Shown: positions 12,833-21,568 of the stretch, in pieces
How the letters are laid out: every line of letters begins with the position of its first letter
Numbering within the stretch: the stretch's first letter is position 1
Assembly (NCBI GenBank): GCA_009733715.1
Contig: WMKJ01000049.1
Coordinates: 32,554 to 96,553 of the forward strand
Reading direction: 5' to 3'
DNA from: Herpomyces periplanetae
Taxonomy: Eukaryota > Ascomycota > Laboulbeniomycetes > Herpomycetales > Herpomycetaceae
DNA: 64,000 nt
Program-made: the position numbers and the translations under genes
Notes under the pieces: model-generated
Told to the model about the DNA's origin: nothing
The model's database searches: none
What the model saw: only the letters and a program-made list of their open reading frames with translations

Positions 12833-14695
12833 TTAATTACTGCGCTGTGATGAATGCCAGTGTGTTGATATGTTAACTTGTGATGAATTGGCCTTGGATT
12901 CTGAATTATCTGTTATACTCGTGAATGATGATCCCCCGCGTTTAGACCCACTTCCCGTGTCGACTGTGGAATTTCGATATGTCCGACTTTCCGATGAATG
13001 ACTGGAATAAGACGACCGTTTCAACGTTCCTCTAGTCGATGTTAAAGACGTAGTCATCATTGGTGCTCTACCACAATTTGATTCCGTATCGTGTGACCAT
13101 CGCATTGGATTATGCTGTGGCCGACCGAACTTTCTAATTGATGAATGTGTACTATATCGATTGAAGAATGTTCCTCGTTGAGATGAATTGTGAAACGTTC
13201 TAGAATTCTCGCTATGTTCATACTGATAGCTACTGTCATGATATGACGTATTAAGCCGATGAAATCCATCTCGACCTGAATATGTTGTATGTGATGATTG
13301 TGCACGGTTATTATTCCGGGATCGACGGTCTCTATTCCATTCATTATTCCATGATGAACGTGATTTACTTCGTTGACTTGATGTTGATCCTGACGAAAGG
13401 GACCCTGAACTGTTCCTTCGACCACGAATTCGCTCTGTACACTTATCTGATCTTAGCTCGGATTCTGATTCTGATACGGATCTGATTGTCTTTTCGAGTT
13501 TTTTATATTCACTTTCTGTTTCTTCTTCAACTCTTTTTCCGTCATCGTCATCATAACAAGTAACACAATCTCTACTCCCACTTCTCTCATCTTCCTCATA
13601 CATCGTGGGTGCCGCTTCACTATTTCTGCATGTGTAGCTCTGACGATTCCAGAACTGATCTTCTTTTCCTCTGTATCCTTCAGTACTGGCACTCTCCCTG
13701 TTGGTATCACCGTCTCGGCGATGTCCTCGAAAACTACTAGTGTGAGTAATATGTCCACCTCGCCTCTCTTTGTAATGACCTTTGTACTCATGTCCATTAT
13801 ATCGATGTGATCGTGATATATTCCTTTCATCGTTTCCGTCGTACCGGTATCCTCGTGAATCCTTGCTAAACCGTTCAAGTTTTTGTTCACCTCTTCCATT
13901 TCGTCCAAAATAAGAATCGTTCTTATGACCGAATGTGCTGACATCATTTCGTTCCATTGTATAATTTTTTTCATTAGAGTAAATGTGCGTCACGGAAGAG
14001 TCTCTTCTCGACTCACCCGAATAACCTGGAGTGTTATCAATTCGTGCTCGCTTTGCATGCCTAGAGGATTCAGACTCTTGCCTTCGCTGTAAGGAAATTT
14101 CTTGGACCAGCTTGTCTATACGATCTTTCATCTTTTCCGAAGCTTCACGAGCATACTCCTGCTCCGTTTTTCCATCACGCTCACGTTCATTTTCAGCTTC
14201 ATCATAGCCAATTTCACGTTGTCGGTACTCACGTAAAGTTGACTCGATCTGATCGAGCAAATCATGAATACATGTATCGATGAATGCGTTAACCTGGTTG
14301 TACAGACCGCTTCGTTCAGCGGTGCCTTCAAGTAAAGCACTGGCAGCACGACGATCTTTGACGAGTAAACCGGGATTATGTTCCACCTCGCGCAAACTGA
14401 GTTGATTTAATGTTTCGATGAGTTGGGCTTTAACATTGTGTTCGCTTTCCACTCGTTCAAAGGCCAGTTTACGCAATCGGTCAAATTCTCCCTTGCGTTT
14501 GAAATTATTAATTAGACCATCAATTATTGCTCGCTGAGCTGAGGATATGGGAAGTTCACTCCGCTTAACGATTTTACGTTCACTCAATACACCCAATGCT
14601 CGCTCTTTTAATCTATACAAATCGCTCGCATTATCATTTTCTCGATCTTTTTCCATTTTTCCCTTATCAGCGGCGTTTACGTTCATCTCCTCCAT
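12833..14695 (-). CDS. SHG1: COMPASS-associated SHG1/BOD1-domain protein with long Ser/Arg-rich tail
   Basis: Intronless, 620 aa. Residues about 58-152 match the Shg1/BOD1 domain: IIDGLINNFKRKGEFDRLRK, then a segment with NPGLLVKDRRAASALLEG, then AERSGLYNQVNAFID. In yeast, Shg1 is a subunit of the Set1/COMPASS histone H3K4 methyltransferase. Animal BOD1/BOD1L proteins act in chromosome biorientation and fork protection. The start at 14695 is the first ATG of the open frame and lies about 57 residues before the domain. From about residue 155 the protein is highly charged, then Ser/Arg/Tyr-rich with RS-like dipeptides and no recognisable fold. Yeast Shg1 is only about 140 aa, so the tail is a large lineage-specific addition. 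The family call is firm; the COMPASS role is inferred. Confidence 0.8.
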   Translation of the reverse strand: MEEMNVNAADKGKMEKDRENDNASDLYRLKERALGVLSERKIVKRSELPISSAQRAIIDGLINNFKRKGEFDRLRKLAFERVESEHNVKAQLIETLNQLSLREVEHNPGLLVKDRRAASALLEGTAERSGLYNQVNAFIDTCIHDLLDQIESTLREYRQREIGYDEAENERERDGKTEQEYAREASEKMKDRIDKLVQEISLQRRQESESSRHAKRARIDNTPGYSGESRRDSSVTHIYSNEKNYTMERNDVSTFGHKNDSYFGRNGRGEQKLERFSKDSRGYRYDGNDERNISRSHRYNGHEYKGHYKERRGGHITHTSSFRGHRRDGDTNRESASTEGYRGKEDQFWNRQSYTCRNSEAAPTMYEEDERSGSRDCVTCYDDDDGKRVEEETESEYKKLEKTIRSVSESESELRSDKCTERIRGRRNSSGSLSSGSTSSQRSKSRSSWNNEWNRDRRSRNNNRAQSSHTTYSGRDGFHRLNTSYHDSSYQYEHSENSRTFHNSSQRGTFFNRYSTHSSIRKFGRPQHNPMRWSHDTESNCGRAPMMTTSLTSTRGTLKRSSYSSHSSESRTYRNSTVDTGSGSKRGGSSFTSITDNSESKANSSQVNISTHWHSSQRSN

Positions 14696-15275
14696 GAAAT
14701 CTTGTCAGTATTTCTATTTGCCTTGACTTTGGTAAGTTTTTGTTAATGTTGTTTTGACGATTTTACACTCTTTTATTTGCGTGCGAACCCGTACACGCGT
14801 ACCTACGACCGATTTCTATTACACCGTGATTCTAACCTCTGTTCTCTTTCATGTTATTCATGATCGTTAATTCTTCGTTAGCTGTACTTGACAAATATGA
14901 AGCCCACATAGACGTGTGCTCAGTAAAAACTCATTACCAATTTATACATATTTGGTTTACCCAAATTTTTCTAACCTGCTAAACATTCATTTAACAAAAC
15001 TATCTTTATGGACGCCTCAATGCTCCAGTCACTAGACCCTGTGGCTTAGCTAGTCTCAAAGTGTCGGCGAGTTTGGATATGTGTGTGGCGCAAAAAGTCG
15101 CACGGCGAACGATGTGGTTGAACTGAGCGTTTTGTGAATGATGCCATGCAAATATTATCAGAATATATAATACTCATCTTAGTATATCTGAATGTTCATT
15201 CATAATTTTCCCTTACAAGACATCACGTTTTGCTATCGCTGGAATCTCAAGCACAAAAGGGAGCGTTAACACATC
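14696..15275. promoter_or_regulatory. Divergent promoter region SHG1 / THR1
   Basis: About 580 bases lie between the starts of two divergent genes. It contains no gene, tRNA or E-box that I can see. Confidence 0.5.
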
Positions 15276-16902
15276 ATGTTAACGATTACAGTTCCTGGTT
15301 CATCTGCCAACATTGGACCTGGTTTTGACACTGTACGCACGCTATGCTCTACTTTATAGGTTAACATGTTGATCTGCTTTGTTACCATGTTTGGTTTTGC
15401 GTTTTACATTTACTTGGATTAATTGTGTCAACACAATTACATGATTTGCGTAAAGGAAACGTTACTTTGTTCATTATGGGAGGGCACCACTGTCAAGTAT
15501 ACTGATCGTAATTGATTCTACCTCGAAACCTTTAGATCGGTCTGGCTTTAACTTTATACCTAACAGTTACTGTAACACTTACTCCAGTGAAGATTTCATC
15601 CAAAGGTTTACAATGGACTATTACGTGTGAAGGAGTCAACGCACAAGATATAAGCTGTGATCCCCGCCGAAATTTAATTTGTCAGGTTGCTACTTACGTG
15701 CTCCAGTGTCATGATAAATTACAGCTTGACTCGCAAATTAATTTACACATTAACAATCAAATTCCCCTTGGTCGGGGTCTTGGATCATCTGGTGCTTCAA
15801 TCGTGGCGGGAGCTACAATTGCTAATCAGATTGCTGACCTAGATTTAACAAAACAGAGACTTTTGGTAGGTTACAGTAATTCACTTTAAGAAGAATAAAT
15901 TTATATCAGGTTGTGATACTGAATTAGGTAAATCTTAGGAATACTGTCTTATGGTTGAAAGGCATGCTGATAAGTAAGTTGAATATGAATTATGTTTTTT
16001 CGTTAAATACATGATCAACGTTACGTTTTGGTACATTTAAAACGAGTTACGTTGGGCATATGAATGCATACTTGTGTAATATGTATGGGCGTTAAACTTT
16101 GAAATATTGTACCAGTATTACGGCGTCACTTTTTGGAAATATGGTGATTACACTTGTTCATAGACGTGATCCACCGTTGGACAGTTTTCCCGATGTGTTG
16201 GATCCTGATAATACACAAGTTTTACCACCTCCAGAAGGCTTGGTCAGTTTACGTCAATGTGTACTATCACCTGATATAACATGCATACTCGTTATACCTG
16301 CATTTGTACTTCCTACAACAGATTCCCGAAATGTTTTACCAGATCAATACACGCGCGGAGATTTAGTGTATAATATGCAGAGAACTGCACTTTTGGCAAA
16401 TGCATTGTCCGATTCTCCGCTTGACGATAAATTTATTTTTGAGTTAATGCAAGATAAGGGTAAGTCACTATTGTTATAGTGATTTAATTTTGGTGCACCT
16501 GCTATGATGCCTTTACGATACTACTTGCATACATGACGTTTTGGCTTGACGAGTGTTCTGATTGTAAAGAGTATAGTTCATCAACCTTACCGGATGAAGT
16601 TGATTCCAGGCTTTAACGAGATCCTGGATCAAATGAACCCCGAGCGATATCCCGGGTTATTGGGCGTTTGTCTGTCGGGTGCTGGACCATCAAGTAAGTT
16701 AAGCAAGCAACAATATAAGTTAAATGCGTGCAATAATTTTAGATAGTTTAATTAACCTAGTGCAGTTCTTGCATTTGCGCGTACTAATGTCGATAAAATC
16801 GCTGCAAGAATGCAAGAGGCATTTAAATCACGACAAATTGATACCGAAGTCAAAATACTCCACACCGATGATCAAGGAACAAGAGTACACCATTGTAGCT
16901 AA
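15276..16902 (+). CDS. THR1: Homoserine kinase (GHMP family), threonine biosynthesis
   Basis: Phosphorylates L-homoserine to O-phosphohomoserine with ATP, the penultimate step of threonine synthesis; cytosolic. Six exons: 15276-15332, 15536-15865, 15939-15973, 16116-16459, 16577-16693 and 16766-16902, giving 339 aa (family about 300-360). The N-terminal VPGSSANIGPGFDT motif is split from IGLAL by the first intron. The GHMP phosphate loop IPLGRGLGSSGASIVAGA is at about 95-112. The sequence EYCLMVERHADN at about 130-141 is the second conserved block, where most homologues have ERHPDN. HQPYRMKLIPGF and the third motif LSGAGPS follow. All six exons were placed by frame continuity with these motifs. 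Exon 3 is only 35 nt. The downstream neighbour is a complex I subunit and is unrelated. Confidence 0.92.
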
Positions 16903-17347
16903 CATCGTGTTGAATTAAATATTTGTGGAAATGATAGAGAAAATTTCAAAGATGCAATTAACTGTGTATTAAACCAATTGATAAGTGCGAAAAATATTTA
17001 TCTTTTAACTTTTATCAAATTTTTGACCAGTTTTACCCAAATTTGGCTCATCGGACCACTCGGTACACCTTCCTCCTCCCCACACATACGTCATCATGAC
17101 GTAAGAACCAAAGCCACGCCCGGGAGTAATCAGGTGATAATATGGACCAGAGGGAATTGCATCCCGAAGCTCGGTGTGGCGGGGTGTGGCGGTGGAAGCG
17201 GAAAGGGATAAATGTTTATCCAAGCGTGGTTCATTTAAGGGACAGAATAATTGTACCTACGAATGTTTGCTGGTGGTTTACGTTGTATCGTGTGAATTTA
17301 TATTGATTAATTGAGGGAGTGAGAGTGGTCTGTTACAAGGGTCAAAT
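16903..17347. promoter_or_regulatory. Intergenic region upstream of NUXM with a 17-bp palindrome
   Basis: No gene was found. A perfect inverted repeat, TACGTCAT-C-ATGACGTA at 17087-17103, lies about 245 bases upstream of the complex I subunit gene. Each arm contains the ACGTCA/TGACGT core bound by bZIP (CREB/ATF-type) factors. The surrounding stretch to about 17215 is unusually GC-rich for this window. Confidence 0.45.
17087..17103. promoter_or_regulatory. Palindrome TACGTCAT-C-ATGACGTA
   Basis: Perfect 8-base inverted repeat with a one-base centre and bZIP-type half-sites, located upstream of the NUXM-like gene. Confidence 0.55.
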
Positions 17348-17698
17348 ATGGTGAACCAAGTGTTATTTTGGGCGGGATTCGGTACGTATGAGTGAATGAT
17401 CTGGTACCATTTTATCCACATGTGTAGGCTAACTGGTGGGAGCGGGAGTGAGAGTATTACAGGTCTAGCGACACGAATATGGTCACTGGGTATTCAAATG
17501 CAACCGATGGTACAACGAAATGTTCGATTTATGCTGGTATATCCTGCGTACGCGGGAGTAGGAGCAGGGTTTGGGTACTGGCTACAGGGTGTGGAGAAAC
17601 GACAGGATCGAATTATCGATGAATTAAAGGTTAAACTTCGCGAAAAACAATTGCGCGTATTAGCACGTGAGGCGGCGGCTACGATAGATTCAAATTAA
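17348..17698 (+). CDS. Complex I accessory subunit, NUXM/14-kDa-like
   Basis: Small predicted mitochondrial inner-membrane protein. Two exons, 17348-17381 and 17463-17698, give 89 aa. The intron (17382-17462) has donor GTACGT and branch GCTAAC. The acceptor ACAG was chosen because it alone joins VLFWAGFG to LATRIWSLGIQMQP in frame; an upstream AG reads into a stop. The joined N-terminus, the LVYPAYAGVGAGFGYWLQGVEKRQ block and the basic C-terminal helix resemble the fungal NADH:ubiquinone oxidoreductase NUXM subunit. A hydrophobic segment covers about residues 38-62. No catalytic residues are expected. The assignment is from memory of the family pattern; a generic small mitochondrial membrane protein is the alternative. 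Confidence 0.65.
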
Positions 17699-18464
17699 TT
17701 TACGTATACTTTACACTCGATGGTCGAGTTAGGTCGCGTTGTATGCATTTCACTTCCTATTCTCTTCAAGCCCCGCCCCGTGTACCGTTGATGATATATC
17801 GCGAGGGCAATTCATAGTGAGGCGTTTAGTTGTTTATGTATGCCAGAGAGAATGAGCGTGTGTGTATGTATATGCGTGTGTGTGTGTGTGTGTATGTGTG
17901 TATGTGTGTATGTGTGTACGCAGGCATGCTTGGGTGCTTATTCCTACAAAATTTCTTGTGTACTGGTCCACATTAAACTGATTTACGCGTTAACGTTAAA
18001 TACTCTAATCATCATTCGGTTGCAACGTGTACACACAATCATACGTGCTGGTCAGCGTAAGCCTTAGCCTTAGCGTTCACAGAAAGCTGAATATACACTT
18101 CCCTCCTAGTTTTCATAACAATCGTAATAAAATTATTTGGAAGGTTGACCATGGTCGATTGACAACTACCGGGTTATCCATGCTGTTCAGTGCACTGAAC
18201 CGGCATAACCACAAAATATCTATCGCGCTTCCTCCGAGTTACACGACAGTCGTCAATTTAACTTACCTTGACTAACAGCTTCCACCATACACTCACTCCT
18301 ATTCCATCCAGTCTAAGTTCTATCTACAAACTTATTCTTCTACATCACACATCTTACCATACTAAACCAAAATATTTACTCGTTACCCACTACTTGGGAA
18401 TCGTAAAGCTTAGTTACTCATCTTTTATTAATACCAAATCATTCTATCAATATTGTGTTTAATT
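17699..18464. other. Intergenic region with TG-rich tract
   Basis: It lies between the NUXM-like gene and the CofD-like gene and contains the alternating tract described separately. The short ORFs here are low-complexity translations of that tract or chance ORFs. Confidence 0.5.
17856..17922. repeat. (TG)n-type microsatellite, perfect alternating purine-pyrimidine tract
   Basis: Sixty-seven bases alternate purine and pyrimidine without interruption. Most are GT, with GTAT and GC variants. Such tracts can adopt left-handed Z-DNA under negative supercoiling and are prone to slippage. Confidence 0.85.
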
Positions 18465-20190
18465 ATGTCTTCATCTAACGCTTCGACAATTGATACTTCC
18501 GGGTAAGTTAAGTCTGCATTATTTATGGTTATAAAAGCATCGGCAACCTCGATCATCACGAGTTACTACTGCTTCTCACAGCATAAATTCGGTATTTAGA
18601 TCCAAGGGTAAATGTATAGCAGTGTTTTCTGGTGGCAGCGCAGCCAATAGTATTATCGAAGTGTTTTCGAATGTCGCTCAAAAACATCACCTTTCCCTCA
18701 AATTTATCATGCCAATAAGTGATAATGGTGGTAGTTCGTCCGAGTTAATTCGAGTATTCGGAGGTCCGGGTAAGTTGCATAGTGCCAGCGAAAAAAGCGA
18801 CCTCACAAATGCTCATGTGAGAGCTTTACACGCACGCGTATTCTAATTAGTACTACCGTGATCCATATTAACGACTAGGAATTGAGCTTAAATAGGCGTG
18901 GGAGATATACGAAGTATGTCACTAACGTTGTGCTTTTCTTCCGTTAGCTAAAACCTAAACTTACACTATGTCTATCACTCAGACCGACTTATCCGGTTCA
19001 TCCCATGTAGCGAAAGTGAAGACGATGAAAATTCAGCTTTAAGAAAATTTTTTAGTTATCGATTACCAGCTGTATCAACTAATGCTAAACGGGAATGGCA
19101 AGAAATCCTTGAAACCCGTAGCACTCTTTGGCAAGGAATTGGTTCAGCGAAACGCGAGTTAATTCGCTCATACTTGAACTTTATTAATGGAGAAATAGTC
19201 AAACGAATCCGACCGACAAGCGAGTTTAACTTTTCATCGGCATGTATAGGCAACTTGTTTTTAACAGGAGCTCGATTGTTCACACGGGATCTCGAAAGTG
19301 CAATTTATTTACTGGGCTGCATTTGCAAAATTCCAGAATATGTATCTGTGTTGCCGGCAATCAACACAAATTTCACACATCATATTGCGGCCCAGCTCGC
19401 GAATGGAAATTTATTACTTGGACAAAATGCTATATCGCATCCTTGTGATACATCCCCACCAACTGTCATTGGGGCATCATCACCAGATATTGATAAACCT
19501 ATTAGCTTGGAGGATGATAACGTTGAAGATGAGAATTTACCCGGATCTCTGGCAACATTAAGAAAACCCAACATTGAATATTCCAAGTCAAGTGAGGATC
19601 TTCCATCACGTATATTGAGGATTTGGTATATTAATCCCTACGGCCAGGAGATACGGCTAAATGCGAATCCAAAGGTAACCGAATCATTGAGGAGTGCTAC
19701 AAGTGTGATATACAGTATAGGGTCACTGTTTACATCGATTATACCGTCAATAATATTGAAAGAAGTAGGGAAAATTTTGGCAACAGGGGACATTCGGAGT
19801 AAAATCCTTATACTTAATAATATGACGGACAGAGAAACAGGGCCAGTTCCAGAAGCATTGACAGCATTTGACTTTGTAGCAGCAATTGCTAAAGCAGCAG
19901 GTGAAAGTCGAGGTATTGTTAATGTACCAAAAGAGGAGTACAAACATTATGTGACGCACGTTATCCATTTGGAAGGACAAGGAACACCCAAGACAAGACA
20001 AAATGAACTCAAGGAACTGGGAATTGAGGCTATACAGTTATACGGACGCAGGGCAGCCGGCAGCACAGTACCACGTTACGATGAAACTGTATTAGCACAA
20101 ACATTGGATAGTATAATTGGCCGGAAATTAACGCATCGAAGTCGACGCAATACATTACAAGAAGGACATTGGCATAGCAGATTTGAGTAA
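18465..20190 (+). CDS. CofD/UPF0052 (YvcK-like) family protein
   Basis: Four exons, 18465-18502, 18600-18769, 18896-18913 and 18983-20190, give 477 aa. The fold is that of CofD/YvcK proteins: a nucleotide-sugar or phospholactate-transferase-like Rossmann domain. Visible motifs are VFSGGSAANSIIEVF near residues 19-33, LPISDNGGSSSE-type sequence (here MPISDNGGSSSELIRVFGGPG), VGDIRNRLIRFIP across the 18-nt third exon, and the downstream NFSSACIGNLFLTGARLF segment. Bacterial relatives act in F420 synthesis (CofD) or in carbon/peptidoglycan control (YvcK). The fungal orthologues have no settled function, so none is assigned here. Three hydrophilic stretches, such as residues 210-250, are probable surface loops. 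The convergent neighbour APC13 begins its stop only 38 bases away. Confidence 0.85.
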
Positions 20191-20227
20191 ATAATGAGAA
20201 GCTGAAGGTGTAGTCATTCAAGATTGA

Positions 20228-20646
20228 TTAACGAAGAGCATTGGCCCGTAACATTGCACCAAAACTTGTATTATCCGATGAAGGTTCAGCCATTAAAGCA
20301 TCTAAACGAAAATCTTTCCATACAGGTTCCTTAAAGGAGTGAATAGCCCGGGTAATTCCAAAAGCGGCGTGCTGATCGGGTACTATATCTTCTTCATCCT
20401 CGGGATTTAGAGGTTCCAAATTAGGAGGAATTAAGATCTTATCCGGTTGTAGAGGTGTTCGATTAAAATCTTCTAAAAAATCAGCATGATGAGCATAATG
20501 ATAATGAACGTGGTAGTATGATGAATCGCGAGACTTGATTGTGCAGATTCAAATTTACAGCCCAGTGTGTAAGTAAAATATATCATGCTAAATTAGTCGA
20601 TATAGAAAACATGATAAAACTTTCAAACAAGTTTGAAACATACCAT
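20228..20646 (-). CDS. APC13: Anaphase-promoting complex subunit APC13 (fungal type), first exon is ATG only
   Basis: Predicted small APC/C subunit that stabilises the TPR subunits of the ubiquitin ligase. The spliced product is 102 aa from exon 1 (20646-20644, just ATG) and exon 2 (20533-20228). The 110-nt intron has a strong GTATGT donor directly after ATG and acceptor AATCAAG. The mature N-terminus reads MSRDSSYYHVHYHYAHHADF. The core is TPLQPDKILIPPNLEPLNPE followed by DEEDIVPDQHAAFGITR, a pattern I associate with fungal Apc13; human APC13 has a comparable LPYEDVAIPLNELPEPE block. There is no other in-frame ATG before SRDSS, and an in-frame TGA lies upstream in the intron, which supports the single-codon first exon. 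Family call moderately sure, gene structure fairly sure. Confidence 0.65.
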
Positions 20647-21016
20647 TCTAGCCGTAAATTTAATCGAAGCACAATCCAACTTAAAAACGCGAGCAATTGA
20701 AAATAAATTTTCCCAAATCTACGCAAACAATCCTCTTAAGCGTGTCAAAATCTCCAAAAATTCCTATCGCCAACCTTACCTAAGCAGCTTACGTCAGAAT
20801 TCACGTGGAAAATATTAGGTAAGCGCACAGAGGGAGAAGCGAGGTGGGAATATAAAAGGGCGGAGGTGACAAAGATCGTGAAGAAGAAAAGTATGGATGT
20901 ATAGGGAATTTTTTAACGAGGGTGACGATTAAAAGAGATATAATTTTTTAAGTGTACGAAAGAGTAAAGCTACAGTTGTTCTTCTTACGTTTTACTGCGG
21001 AAATAATTGGTTCAGT
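20647..21016. promoter_or_regulatory. Divergent promoter region APC13 / RPS29
   Basis: A 370-base divergent region with one CACGTG at 20802-20807. Purine-rich sequence precedes the ribosomal protein gene. No other gene was found. Confidence 0.45.
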
Positions 21017-21350
21017 ATGGCACACGAAAATGTTTGGTATTCTCGACCGCGCAAGTACGGAAAAGGATCTCGACAATGGTAAGTTTAATGTGATATATGC
21101 TTGTGCTTAAGGGTTCAGTTCATAAATTCCTGACGAAATGTCGATTAACAAACTTTAGTCGGGTGTGTACCCATCGTGCGGGGTTAATTCGTAAATTCGG
21201 CTTGGATTTATGCCGACAATGTTTCCGGGAAAAAGCCCACGACATCGGGTTTGTTAAGGTACGGAACTACGCGTCCAGCACTCGAATTCGTATGCGTGCA
21301 CGTAAAACTAATACAATTTTCTTAATTTTTATCTTGTTTAGCATCGCTAA
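21017..21350 (+). CDS. RPS29: Cytosolic ribosomal protein uS14 (Rps29)
   Basis: Zinc-binding small-subunit protein of the 40S head. Three exons, 21017-21078, 21159-21258 and 21342-21350, give exactly 56 aa, the standard eukaryotic length. The start [20 protein letters not shown] is typical. The zinc ligands are the CRVC and CRQC pairs: the first Cys codon is split by intron 1, and the second pair lies in [20 protein letters not shown]. The last exon is only nine bases and encodes His-Arg-stop, restoring the conserved GFVKxR end. Without that splice the frame would run 30-odd unrelated residues. Both introns are 80-83 nt. Confidence 0.93.
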
Positions 21351-21568
21351 ATCACGGTGAAAACTGTGGGCAGTTTTGGATCATTGGAACATCATGAATT
21401 TACACCCTAGCTAAATTTGTGTTACTCTTGATATTAGGCAAAATTGTAACTTGGTTGTGAATAAGAAATTGTCAACTACGTGTTAAGATAGCTTTCAACC
21501 ACGCTATATAATTCTATAACATCAAGCTACAGTATACATAATCACACAAATGCGCATTCATTTGACCA
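21351..21568. other. Convergent 3' flank RPS29 / POL12
   Basis: Short AT-rich shared 3' region with nothing notable. Confidence 0.4.
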
